In this document: piece after piece, positions 15,282 to 22,905 of the stretch
Layout of the letters: each line of letters starts with the position of its first letter
How positions within the stretch are numbered: position 1 is the stretch's first letter
DNA from: WTJO01 sp965660165
Lineage (GTDB): Bacteria > Pseudomonadota > Alphaproteobacteria > Puniceispirillales > Puniceispirillaceae
Direction: 5' to 3'
Assembly: GCA_965660165.1 (NCBI GenBank)
Contig: CBFHYU010000031.1
Coordinates: 1-24,694, forward strand
DNA length: 24,694 nucleotides
Position numbers and translations under genes: made by a program
Notes under the pieces: model-generated
Database searches by the model: none
Told to the model about the DNA's origin: nothing
What the model saw: only the letters and a program-made list of their open reading frames with translations

Positions 15282-16030
15282 CCAGCGTGCTTCACATTAG
15301 GCATGCAAATTTCAGCCAGCTCAACAGTCCTCAGCAATTCACAATCTTCATCATGATTTAGATTATAAAAACGCTTACAACATGACATGGCATGCACCAC
15401 CTCTCCGCTATCTATGGCTTGTTGGACAAGGGCTGGAAATTCTCTTTCCCCTCTATCATTATCTGTAGAAATATCTGGAATATAGCGCAAAATTTCCTTT
15501 TGAAAGAAGCATAATCCTGTTCCTTTTGCGCTTGTGAGTGGCTGGTCAGGCTTTTCAATCAGCTGAAAAATTCTGCCGTCATTATCTGCCATAACAGCAT
15601 AGGTCTTTTGAACAGATTCTGGCGCCTGCCCCTCTATAATGCCGCATAGACCAAACAGTTCTGCCTGTCTGAATTTGTTGTGCATCTGTACATGATTGGA
15701 TTGGACAAAATATTCATCAGCTAGCATTAGCACAAAATCATCATCCAGATGGTCGGCCGCAGCATCAATAGCAGATACAGGCCCTGTCAATTCCTTCTGC
15801 CAGACATAGCTAATCGGTATTTGCTGAAAACAGTGACCAAAATGCTGTGTGATCAGATTGCCAGCATGGCCGATAACGATAATGATTTGCTCAGCCTGCA
15901 ACGCTACCGCCCGAAGCAAATGATAATATAGCAACGGATAGCCATCCACCCGTATCATGCATTTATTTGCACCGTCAGGAAGCATGTCTAGCCTGCTACC
16001 TTTTCCAGCCGCCAGAATTAATGCTTTCAC
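15278..16030 (-). CDS. Sugar/choline-phosphate nucleotidyltransferase-like protein
   Basis: This 250-residue nucleotidyltransferase starts at GTG 16030 with L-I-L-A-A-G-K-G-S-R-L, the nucleotide-binding signature of NDP-sugar pyrophosphorylases. Further on it has N-K-C-M-I in place of the usual P-K motif, and a metal-site D-E in M-L-A-D-E-Y. It is of the short LicC/RmlA/GlmU-N class, which couples a phosphorylated sugar or choline to CTP, UTP or dTTP. Its stop codon overlaps that of the GT41 gene by 3-4 bases in convergent orientation, with no terminator between them. Making an activated donor for the neighbouring glycosyltransferase is a natural inference, but the different strand means it is not in the same operon. 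The substrate cannot be decided from sequence. Confidence 0.85.
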   Translation of the reverse strand: MKALILAAGKGSRLDMLPDGANKCMIRVDGYPLLYYHLLRAVALQAEQIIIVIGHAGNLITQHFGHCFQQIPISYVWQKELTGPVSAIDAAADHLDDDFVLMLADEYFVQSNHVQMHNKFRQAELFGLCGIIEGQAPESVQKTYAVMADNDGRIFQLIEKPDQPLTSAKGTGLCFFQKEILRYIPDISTDNDRGEREFPALVQQAIDSGEVVHAMSCCKRFYNLNHDEDCELLRTVELAEICMPNVKHAG

Positions 16031-16241
16031 CTAATGCCGCCTACCCTCTGTGTTCATGACCAGCTACCTATCAAACCTGTTGCCTGCTAAGGCCTTCAAA
16101 GGCTCATATAGATGTCCTGTAGGTTAAATTATCTACCCCAATCCTATAACAGCATAGTTGCGCCAGTGAGCGCTAGCCTAAATTACTAGCCCTTTATCCG
16201 CGCAAGCTTATGCACATACCATAGCTTTCGAATGTGAAAAT

Positions 16242-18626
16242 CTAATCCAATGGATAGCTCAACACAGCTTCGACCAGCGATGGGGTGTCCAGACGGAAAT
16301 GGCGATACAGATCGCTGATATTGCCTGTTTGCCCAAAATGTTCGACCCCATGCGAGAGGGTGCGCATCCCCTTTACCCCACCAATCCAAGACAAGGTAGC
16401 TGGATGCCCATCAATCACAGTAAGCAACAAGGCATGGCGCGGTACATCTGCCAACAGCTGTTCAATATGGCTAGTGGCCTCTGGGTGGCCATCTGTGCGA
16501 TCCTGCTGGGCGGCAGTCCAGCCAGCATTTAACCTGTCTGCTGAGGTGATAGCCAGCACGCCAATATCGCGCCGATGGGCGGCCAGCTCGCCTGCTGCGG
16601 CCAGAGCCTGTTCTGCTACTACCCCCTGATAGGCGATGACAAGCTCACAATTTGGGCCAGGTCTGCGCCACCAATACCCGCCTGTGATGATATCCTCGCT
16701 CAGGGCAGGGGTCATTTCACGCATGGGCTGTTCCAGCGGGCTAGTCGTCAGGCGCAGATAGACCGATCCACCTGTCTGTTCACGTTGCCAGCCGCTGGCC
16801 TCAATAATGGTTTCACAATCGCGTTGCAGATAATCAAAAGACCAGCCCATAATCACTGCCAGCTCGTCACTAAATGCAGGCTCAAAAGATGCTAGGCCAT
16901 CTTGGCTCATGCCAATCAATGGCGTGCCAACTGATTGATGCGCCCCACCCTCTGGCGCTAGCGTTACCCCCGAAGGCGTGCCAACAATCATAAATCGAGC
17001 ATCTTGATAACAGGCATAATTCAACGCGTCCAGCCCGCGTACCACAAAGGGGTCATATACGGTGCCAATGGGGATCAAACGCTTACCAAACAGGCTGTGC
17101 GATAGACCAGATGCCGCAAGTGCCAGAAACAGATTCATTTCTGCAATACCTAGCTCTAAATGCTGGCCAGAGGGGGCAAACTCCCATTTTGCGGTAGAGG
17201 GGATAGACTGATTGCGAAACACATCTTCCTTGCCTTCACGGGCAAATAGTTTTTTACGGTTAATCCAAGAGCCAAGACTGGTTGTGCCAGACACATCTGG
17301 GCTGATTGTCACAATGCGCTCTGACAGGGCTGTATCATCCCGTGCCAGACTATCCAAAATTTTGCCAAAGGCAAGTTGGGTGGAAATACGCTTATCCTGT
17401 GGGGCAGTAATATCTGGGTGCGGGATAACATTATCTTTCAGGCGCCGATGTTTAGCGCGAAAAAATGGTCGACTTTCAAGATAATGTTTCAAAGCATGTG
17501 CATCTGGGACAGCTTCAAATGCATCCCATTCATGGCCTTTGCGAACCCCCATCTGTTCTTGCCAATGCGCCATTTGTTCTGGGGTCATCAACCCGCCATG
17601 ATTATCCTTATGACCAGCAATGGGCGTTCCCCAGCCTTTGATAGTATAGGCAAGGAAACAAACGGGGCGTTCATGGGTGATAGCGGCAAATTCAGCCGCC
17701 ATTGTGGACACACAATTGCCGCCAAGATTTTCCATCAATTCTGCAAGTTCTGTATCACTGCGCCTGTCCAGCAAACCAGACACATCGCCCTGATCGCCCA
17801 AATCCTGCATCAACCTTTCACGCCATCTTGCCCCGCCCATAAAGGTAAGGGCAGCATAATCCTGATTGGGACACTCATCTATCCAGCGTTGTAATTTATC
17901 ACCGCCCGGCTCGGCAAAGGCGGCACGTTGAAGACGGCCATATTTTACCCGTACCACTTGCCAGCCAAAAGCTTCGAAAATTTTTTCCGCCCGTTCCCAT
18001 AATCCTTCATGGACAATGCCATCTAGCGATTGCCGATTATAATCAATTACCCACCAGACATTTTGCAGATTATGTTTCCAGCCTTCTTGCAAACATTCAT
18101 AAATATTGCCTTCATCCAGCTCGGCATCGCCCATCAGCGCTATCATCCGTCCTGTCTGAATATCTGCTCCCCATGTTTTGTGAGAAATATAATCCTGAAT
18201 AAGCGATGCAAAGCTGGTGACAGCTACGCCTAGCCCGACAGACCCTGTAGAAAAATCTACATCATCAACATCTTTGGTGCGGGAAGGATAGGATTGCACG
18301 CCCCCATAGCCGCGAAATTTCTTCATCTTTTCCACATCTAGATTGCCTGCCAAATAGTGCATGGCATGGAAAATTGGCGCCGCATGGGGCTTAACAGCAA
18401 CTCGGTCTTGCGGCGAAAGGCTAGAAACATACAAAGCAGTTAATATGGACACCATAGAGGCGCTTGATGCCTGATGCCCGCCTGTTTTAATGCCATCATC
18501 ACTAGGGCGAATATGATTAGCGTGATGAATCATCCAATGAGACAGCCATAACAGGCGTTGCTCTATCTGCTTTAATGCATCTTCTGGCTGGACTGTGTTT
18601 GTAGATGCTGGCGTTAAGGCATTCAT
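16242..18626 (-). CDS. Thiamine-diphosphate-dependent 2-oxoacid dehydrogenase E1, homodimeric AceE/MdeB-like
   Basis: This 794-residue transketolase-superfamily protein resembles homodimeric pyruvate dehydrogenase E1 but is shorter than AceE (about 890). The ThDP-Mg motif is G-D-A-E-L-D-E-G-N (166-174) then D-Y-N-R-Q (195-199). The N-terminal G-G-H-Q-A-S-S-A-S, G-x-K-D-N-H-G-G and the central E-L-G-I-A-E-M-N-L-F of the pyrimidine domain are also present. E1 decarboxylates a 2-oxoacid and passes the acyl group to an E2 lipoyl domain. No E2 or E3 gene is nearby. Divergent linkage to an Lrp/AsnC regulator mirrors the mdeB-mdeR arrangement described in Pseudomonas putida, where MdeB acts on 2-oxobutyrate from methionine, but no methionine gamma-lyase gene is seen here. 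GGGGA lies 6 bases before ATG 18626. Often annotated simply as transketolase; the 2-oxoacid preference is uncertain. Confidence 0.88.
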   Translation of the reverse strand: MNALTPASTNTVQPEDALKQIEQRLLWLSHWMIHHANHIRPSDDGIKTGGHQASSASMVSILTALYVSSLSPQDRVAVKPHAAPIFHAMHYLAGNLDVEKMKKFRGYGGVQSYPSRTKDVDDVDFSTGSVGLGVAVTSFASLIQDYISHKTWGADIQTGRMIALMGDAELDEGNIYECLQEGWKHNLQNVWWVIDYNRQSLDGIVHEGLWERAEKIFEAFGWQVVRVKYGRLQRAAFAEPGGDKLQRWIDECPNQDYAALTFMGGARWRERLMQDLGDQGDVSGLLDRRSDTELAELMENLGGNCVSTMAAEFAAITHERPVCFLAYTIKGWGTPIAGHKDNHGGLMTPEQMAHWQEQMGVRKGHEWDAFEAVPDAHALKHYLESRPFFRAKHRRLKDNVIPHPDITAPQDKRISTQLAFGKILDSLARDDTALSERIVTISPDVSGTTSLGSWINRKKLFAREGKEDVFRNQSIPSTAKWEFAPSGQHLELGIAEMNLFLALAASGLSHSLFGKRLIPIGTVYDPFVVRGLDALNYACYQDARFMIVGTPSGVTLAPEGGAHQSVGTPLIGMSQDGLASFEPAFSDELAVIMGWSFDYLQRDCETIIEASGWQREQTGGSVYLRLTTSPLEQPMREMTPALSEDIITGGYWWRRPGPNCELVIAYQGVVAEQALAAAGELAAHRRDIGVLAITSADRLNAGWTAAQQDRTDGHPEATSHIEQLLADVPRHALLLTVIDGHPATLSWIGGVKGMRTLSHGVEHFGQTGNISDLYRHFRLDTPSLVEAVLSYPLD

Positions 18627-18721
18627 CTGTCATCCCCAAAATTCTATTCATTTACATATAATAGACTAGCACTAACAGCGAGGTGTTAATCGTTATTTAT
18701 CTTTATAAATGACAGAAAAAA

Positions 18722-18746
18722 TGATAATAAACGCTATATAATATCA
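18722..18746. promoter_or_regulatory. Imperfect inverted repeat with embedded -10, candidate Lrp-type site
   Basis: TGATAATA (18722-18729) and TAATATCA (18739-18746) form an inverted repeat with one mismatched pair. A perfect TATAAT (18737-18742) lies inside it, 24 bp before the regulator's start codon. There is no good -35 at 16-18 bp. Binding by the divergent Lrp-type protein would block its own promoter, the usual autoregulation in this family. The surrounding 140-bp intergenic region (18627-18766) is AT-rich and must also hold the E1 promoter. Confidence 0.35.
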
Positions 18747-18766
18747 TAAAAATAGGGAAAAACACT

Positions 18767-19219
18767 ATGGATAGACATGATGCAGAGATTTTGCACCATC
18801 TAACGCGTGATGGCAGAATGTCGGTCAATGATCTAAGCGCAGAGATACATCTTAGCCAAACCCCAGTGGCACGGCGGTTGAAAAAGCTGGAAGAAGAAGG
18901 AATTATCAAGGGCTATACCGCCCTGATAGATGAGAAAAAGCTAGGCTTTACCTTTTCTGTTTTTGTTTCTGTTCGGCTTGAGCGGCAAATAGATGAGGAA
19001 TTAGCCCGCTTTGAGGCGCGGATAGAAGCTTTGCCAGAGGTAGTGGATTGCTGGCTGATGACTGGCAACCATGATTATTTGTTGCGTGTGGTCACTCGCG
19101 ATATTGAAGAATTTGAAAAATTCCTAGTCGGCCAACTTACCAAGCTTGGCGGGGTGTCCTCAATTGAATCCTCTATCCCTCTTCGATGTGTGAAATCTGC
19201 CTATGCGCGATATCGTTAA
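18767..19219 (+). CDS. Lrp/AsnC-family transcriptional regulator
   Basis: This 150-residue protein has the N-terminal AsnC helix-turn-helix (about 1-48: D-A-E-I-L-H-H-L, L-S-A-E-I-H-L-S-Q-T-P-V-A-R-R-L-K-K-L-E-E-E-G-I-I). A C-terminal RAM/AsnC ligand-binding domain follows (about 60-145), with V-V-D-C-W-L-M-T-G-N-H-D-Y-L-L-R-V, the region that forms the effector pocket. Length and layout are standard. Divergence from the E1 gene suggests it controls that gene in response to an amino acid or 2-oxoacid; the mdeR/bkdR-type regulators are the precedent. A GGGA ribosome binding site precedes ATG 18767. Confidence 0.94.
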   Translation: MDRHDAEILHHLTRDGRMSVNDLSAEIHLSQTPVARRLKKLEEEGIIKGYTALIDEKKLGFTFSVFVSVRLERQIDEELARFEARIEALPEVVDCWLMTGNHDYLLRVVTRDIEEFEKFLVGQLTKLGGVSSIESSIPLRCVKSAYARYR

Positions 19220-19276
19220 GGGGTAGCGTTATCCTAAATCTGCGTGCCCAAAATTACCGATAAAATCCCCGTAAAT

Positions 19277-19292
19277 TTAACGAAATATTAAC
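19277..19292 (+). promoter_or_regulatory. CtrA-like box
   Basis: TTAACGAAATATTAAC matches the alphaproteobacterial CtrA consensus TTAA-N7-TTAAC exactly. It lies between the Lrp gene and the possible small membrane protein at 19446, about 155 bp upstream of the latter. In such AT-rich DNA a chance match is possible. Confidence 0.4.
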
Positions 19293-19387
19293 CCGCCATA
19301 TGCAATCATACCCCACTTATATGGAATTGGTGGGGCTTTGAGTATTCCAATACTCATCCTTTAAATGAAATCTGTTTCAAATGTAAA

Positions 19388-19415
19388 ATCCTAATTTCTG
19401 CTAAGAAATTAGGAT
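19388..19415 (-). terminator. Perfect 12-bp hairpin, possible terminator of the thiamine operon
   Basis: Positions 19388-19399 (ATCCTAATTTCT) and 19404-19415 (AGAAATTAGGAT) pair perfectly around loop GCTA. Read leftward, the stem is followed by TTTTACATTT, a weak T-tract. It lies 222 bp beyond the last gene of the leftward thiamine operon, so it could end that transcript. On the other strand it would sit in the leader of the small ORF. Confidence 0.4.
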
Positions 19416-19445
19416 CAAACCAACAGCAAAAGGGATGTTTTGAAT

Positions 19446-19643
19446 ATGATGGAATTGCTGGTTTTATTTTTAGGGCTGCTTCTGTTTCTACCTGTAATAA
19501 TATTTGTATTTCTGTTAGATTTCTTGCCACCTTTGCTTCGCTTTCTCGTAGCCGGCATATTAAGTCAGTCGCTGATGACGTTCAGTACAACATGCTGGCA
19601 GACGGAAATCAGGCTGTGCTTATCTTTAACAAGGGCTTATTGA
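19446..19643 (+). CDS. Possible small hydrophobic membrane protein
   Basis: A 65-residue reading frame from ATG 19446 (in-frame TTG at 19440) encodes a very hydrophobic N-terminal 40 residues, rich in Leu, Phe and Val with one internal D-F-L-P-P break. This would make one long or two short membrane helices, followed by a short polar tail. AAAGGGA at 19429-19435 is an acceptable ribosome binding site. I do not recognise the family. It overlaps the end of the convergent permease gene by 7 bases. It may be real or a chance AT-rich frame. Confidence 0.3.
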   Translation: MMELLVLFLGLLLFLPVIIFVFLLDFLPPLLRFLVAGILSQSLMTFSTTCWQTEIRLCLSLTRAY

Positions 19644-20383
19644 GTTTCAAATCGTTTGAAGGCTAGTTTGATCCAGAGTGTAATAAGGCCATAAAGGCTC
19701 ATTGACAGAAACCCAAGAGTAAATAGCGCTGCAAACATAAGGTCTGTTTTTACACGACCATTTGCCAGCAACATCAGATAGCCCAGCCCTTGTGATGAGC
19801 CCACCCATTCACCAATTACCGCGCCAATGGGGGCATAGACAGCGGCAAGCCTAATCCCTGATAACAGGTTTGGCATAGCGCATGGTAGTTTAATCAGAAA
19901 TAACAGACGTAAGGGTTTGGCATGCATCACATGCGCCAAATCTAGTAAGCCAGACGGCGTGCGTGTTAAGCCATCATGGCACGCTGAGGTAACAGGGAAA
20001 TAGATAATCAACACTGCCATCGTGACTTTGGAAATCATGCCATAGCCAAGCCACAAAGTTAGTACAGGCGCAAGCGCAAAGACAGGAATTGCTTGGCTAA
20101 AGATAAGAACAGGCTTGAGAAAAAATTTGGCTGTAGGCGAAATCTCAAATTGCAGAGCAGTGATAATGCCAAGCGCAATCCCTATGGCTAGCCCAGCAAT
20201 AATCTCGCTTAGTGTAATAAAAGTATGTTCGGCTATCAGCTCAAAATTCTCGATAAAGGATAGGCCAACCAAATAGGGTGATGGCAGAATAAAGCGCGGC
20301 ACAGCTGTTACACTGACAATCAGTTGCCATATCACTACCAGACCTATCAGTGCAGCAATGCCGCTTTTGATTGCGCTATTCAT
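19637..20383 (-). CDS. thiX: Thiamine-precursor ABC transporter permease (ThiX-like)
   Basis: This 248-residue inner-membrane permease of the SsuC/TauC/ThiX class has about six hydrophobic segments. In the EAA-type loop region, L-L-F-L-I-K-L-P-C-A-M-P-N-L-L-S-G follows a conserved helix. G-A-V-I-G-E-W-V-G-S-S-Q-G-L-G-Y-L is the typical family motif. It overlaps the ATPase gene by 4 bases. Membership of a riboswitch-controlled thiamine operon, together with an NMT1-type binding protein, supports uptake of a pyrimidine thiamine precursor rather than sulfonate or taurine. It is the last gene of the operon. Confidence 0.85.
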   Translation of the reverse strand: MNSAIKSGIAALIGLVVIWQLIVSVTAVPRFILPSPYLVGLSFIENFELIAEHTFITLSEIIAGLAIGIALGIITALQFEISPTAKFFLKPVLIFSQAIPVFALAPVLTLWLGYGMISKVTMAVLIIYFPVTSACHDGLTRTPSGLLDLAHVMHAKPLRLLFLIKLPCAMPNLLSGIRLAAVYAPIGAVIGEWVGSSQGLGYLMLLANGRVKTDLMFAALFTLGFLSMSLYGLITLWIKLAFKRFETQ

Positions 20384-21105
20384 GAGCCCGCTCGTATCTG
20401 CATCAAAATAGTTGCCTGTAAGGCTAGCGCATCCCCATCATCTACTGCTTTTGGGAAGGGAGGCGATAAAGCATCGGTTTCGAGCAGATGAGTATCCTGA
20501 AGCAGATAAATTCGCTGGCATAGCCGTACTGCCTCAGCAGGGTCATGAGTAACAAGCAATACTGTGCGGCCATCAAGATGGCTGGCAGCAAGCTCTTGCA
20601 TGTCTGCTCTGGTACGTGCATCCAGCGCTGAAAATGGTTCATCTAGCAGGATTACTGGCTTGTCCTCTAACAGGGTGCGCGCTAGGGCAACACGCTGGCG
20701 CTGGCCACCTGATAGCTGGCAGGGGCGCTTATCCGCTTGATCAGCAAGCCCAACAGCATCAATGATGCCAGCTAATGCTTCAGGTGGGCAGGCCTCACCA
20801 CGTAATCTGCTACCTAATGCGATATTATCTTTCACGCTTGCCCATTCCAGCAATAAATCCTGTTGTGCCATATAGCCAATACGCCCGCTTAGGCTATGCT
20901 GGTCATTTGCCTGAATAGTGCCGTCAAATTCGGCAACAACAGGCAGGCCAGCAATAAGCCGCAACAAGGTAGATTTGCCTGAACCAGACGGGCCAAGCAA
21001 CGCAGTCCATTCGCCTTGCTTTAACTGTAATGTTAATCTGTCAAACAACATCTTGCCGCCAAGATGGGCAAGGCCAGTGACTAGAATTTCAGGCGAAACA
21101 GACAT
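20380..21105 (-). CDS. thiZ: Thiamine-precursor ABC transporter ATP-binding protein (ThiZ-like)
   Basis: This 241-residue ATPase has Walker A G-P-S-G-S-G-K-S at about 39-46, a Q-L-S-G-G-Q-R-Q-R signature, Walker B V-I-L-L-D-E-P and the H-loop L-L-V-T-H-D. It belongs to the SsuB/TauB/ThiZ group, which is short and lacks a C-terminal regulatory domain. Gene order thiY-thiZ-thiX downstream of thiMED fixes the likely role. The Shine-Dalgarno before ATG 21105 is weak, so translation may depend on the gene upstream, 21 bp away. Confidence 0.88.
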   Translation of the reverse strand: MSVSPEILVTGLAHLGGKMLFDRLTLQLKQGEWTALLGPSGSGKSTLLRLIAGLPVVAEFDGTIQANDQHSLSGRIGYMAQQDLLLEWASVKDNIALGSRLRGEACPPEALAGIIDAVGLADQADKRPCQLSGGQRQRVALARTLLEDKPVILLDEPFSALDARTRADMQELAASHLDGRTVLLVTHDPAEAVRLCQRIYLLQDTHLLETDALSPPFPKAVDDGDALALQATILMQIRAGS

Positions 21106-21126
21106 GTGTTATTCTTAGGGTCCGTG

Positions 21127-22074
21127 TTATTTTTGTGTTATATCTATTGCAATACTATCAATTGGCATTGCTGTTGACATCAGGCCAGCTTCAATCAAGA
21201 AATTCTGAAAGCGCTCATAACGCCCTGCATCAAAGGCAGCTGGACGCAAGGCAAAGCGCGGTAATGTATCTAGCCATGCTCGTTTGTTCAGCTCATTTTG
21301 CAATTCTTTTGCTGTGCCTGAAAAAATCTCCCAACTTTTCTGCGGATTATTGATGATGAACTGAGTAGCAAGCTCAGTAGCACCAATGAAACGGCGAATT
21401 TTATCTGCATCCATTTTCTGCGGATTAGCAACATAAATCAGCTCATCATAAGAGGGAATACCTTCTTCTTCGAGATAAAAACAGCGACCTGCTACACCTT
21501 CTATATCCATTTGGTTTAGCTCAAAATTACGAAAAGCGCCAATCACAGCATCAACCTGTCCAGACATCAGCGCAGGTGACAGTGAAAAATTCACATTGAT
21601 TAGCTCAATATCTGAAAATTTCACATTATATCTTGCCAGCATGCCTGTTAGTAACGCTTCTTCAACGCCAGCAACTGAATAGCCAACCTTTTTGCCTTTC
21701 AGATCAGCCAGCGTTTTTATTGGCCCATCTTCCAGCGCCAGCAAACAGTTTAGCGGTGTGGCAACCAGCGTGCCAACGCGCACCAGCGGCAGACCTTCGG
21801 AAATTTGCAGATGTAGCTGGGGCTGATAGCTGATAGCAATATCAGCCTGACCAGCGGCAACCAGCTTTGGCGGTGCAGATGGATCAGCAGGGGCAACAAT
21901 TTCAACTTCCAGACCTGCATCTGTAAAATAACCCTTTTCCTGAGCAATGATAAGCGGTCCATGATCAGGGTTGACAAACCAGTCAAGCAATACTGTCATC
22001 TTGTCATTTGCACCTGCCTGTCCGCCTAGCCAAAGGAACAGGATAAATACGGTCATAATATAGCGTTTTATCAT
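21127..22074 (-). CDS. thiY: Periplasmic thiamine-precursor binding protein (ThiY, NMT1/THI5-like)
   Basis: This 315-residue protein has a signal peptide: Lys3-Arg4, a hydrophobic stretch, and likely cleavage after G-A near residue 22. The mature part is of the NMT1/THI5-like fold: L-L-D-W-F-V-N-P-D-H-G-P-L-I-I-A-Q-E-K-G-Y-F near the N terminus is highly characteristic, followed by V-A-A-G-Q-A-D-I-A-I-S-Y. Known ThiY proteins bind N-formyl-4-amino-5-aminomethyl-2-methylpyrimidine or related hydroxymethylpyrimidine. No tenA or ylmB gene, needed to process the formyl compound, is in this window, so the exact ligand is open. GGAGAG precedes ATG 22074. Confidence 0.9.
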   Translation of the reverse strand: MIKRYIMTVFILFLWLGGQAGANDKMTVLLDWFVNPDHGPLIIAQEKGYFTDAGLEVEIVAPADPSAPPKLVAAGQADIAISYQPQLHLQISEGLPLVRVGTLVATPLNCLLALEDGPIKTLADLKGKKVGYSVAGVEEALLTGMLARYNVKFSDIELINVNFSLSPALMSGQVDAVIGAFRNFELNQMDIEGVAGRCFYLEEEGIPSYDELIYVANPQKMDADKIRRFIGATELATQFIINNPQKSWEIFSGTAKELQNELNKRAWLDTLPRFALRPAAFDAGRYERFQNFLIEAGLMSTAMPIDSIAIDITQK

Positions 22075-22104
22075 AAGAAGCTCTCCATTCTTGTAAAAGG
22101 GTGG

Positions 22105-22123
22105 TTTGTAACGATGTTACAAA
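22105..22123 (-). promoter_or_regulatory. Hairpin across the thiD stop codon
   Basis: TTTGTAAC (22105-22112) and GTTACAAA (22116-22123) form a perfect 8-bp stem with a 3-base loop, spanning the thiD stop (22117-22119). It lies between the enzyme genes and the transporter genes. With only a short T-run after it on the transcribed strand, it is more likely an mRNA processing or stability element than a full terminator. Confidence 0.4.
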
Positions 22124-22905
22124 AAATGATAGATTGGCCCATGACCTTGTCCGACCTGCAATCTATCTGCAGCAGCAATCGCATTTGTGATATAGTGTTT
22201 AGCCGCCTTTGCGGCACTTATGTCACCGACACCACTCGCAAGATTGGCCGCTAGTGCTGCAGATAGGCTACAGCCTGTGCCATGTGTATTTTTGGTATTG
22301 ATCCGTTTGCTTTCAAGCCATGTTTCAGCCTCTGGTGTTGTCATCAGATCAGGGCTTTCATCAGATGCGAAATGGCCACCTTTGAGATAGATGCTTCGTG
22401 CGCCAAGCCTCTGCAAGGCGGTTGCCTGATGCTGCATCTCCTCACGGCTTGTGGCTTCTGCTACCCCTAGCAAGGAAGCTGCCTCTGGCAGGTTAGGGGT
22501 CAGGATATCAGCAAGTGGTACCAGCGTATGCCGCATCGCGTCCATCGCATCTTCAGCAAGCAAAGATGCCCCTCCCTTGGCAATCATCACAGGGTCAAGC
22601 ACAATATGTTTTGCCCCGACTTCTGTTAGCGTTTTACCAACAGCTATTGCTATTTCGGCATTGGCTATCATGCCAATTTTTACGGCATCTACCCGAACAT
22701 CTGAAAATACCATCTTAATTTGTTCTGCAACAAACTCAGCAGACGGTGTGTGAATTGCAGATACGCCCGTTGTATTTTGAGCGGTGAGCGCTGTAATCGC
22801 TGCCATGCCATAGACATTATGGGCTGAAAAGACTTTCAGATCTGCCTGAATTCCAGCCCCGCCTGACGGGTCTGACCCTGCAATAGATAATGCGTTAAAA
22901 ATCAT
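22117..22905 (-). CDS. thiD: Hydroxymethylpyrimidine/phosphomethylpyrimidine kinase
   Basis: ThiD phosphorylates hydroxymethylpyrimidine and then its monophosphate to the diphosphate used by ThiE. This ribokinase-fold protein has A-G-S-D-P-S-G-G-A-G-I-Q-A-D-L-K near the N terminus, T-A-L-T-A-Q-N-T, V-K-I-G-M-I, D-P-V-M and the catalytic K-N-T-H-G-T-G-C-S-L-S anion-hole motif near residue 210. I prefer ATG 22905, giving a typical short N terminus and an 11-base overlap with thiE; ATG 22920, with five more residues, is possible. There is no clear Shine-Dalgarno, so coupling to thiE is likely. Length (about 262) is normal. Confidence 0.95.
   Translation of the reverse strand: MIFNALSIAGSDPSGGAGIQADLKVFSAHNVYGMAAITALTAQNTTGVSAIHTPSAEFVAEQIKMVFSDVRVDAVKIGMIANAEIAIAVGKTLTEVGAKHIVLDPVMIAKGGASLLAEDAMDAMRHTLVPLADILTPNLPEAASLLGVAEATSREEMQHQATALQRLGARSIYLKGGHFASDESPDLMTTPEAETWLESKRINTKNTHGTGCSLSAALAANLASGVGDISAAKAAKHYITNAIAAADRLQVGQGHGPIYHFL

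Larger units (their letters stand above)
19220..19445. other. Intergenic region with several hairpins and no recognised gene
   Basis: After the Lrp stop there is no convincing coding sequence for about 225 bp. CCCCAC (19311-19316) and GTGGGG (19330-19335) can pair around a 13-base loop, then GAGTATT and AATACTC (19340-19355) form a near-palindrome. Either could end the Lrp transcript, but neither is followed by a true T-run. The CtrA-like box and the 12-bp hairpin listed separately also lie here. Confidence 0.5.

Noticed and set aside
16031..16241. Terminator or RNA gene between the nucleotidyltransferase and E1 genes
   Set aside because: Only a weak 5-bp stem (GCTAG/CTAGC) was found, with no T-run and no tRNA or small-RNA features.
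17376..17894. A 172-codon open frame on the + strand opposite the E1 gene
   Set aside because: It is antisense to a well-conserved E1 coding sequence, has no ribosome binding site and gives no recognisable protein.
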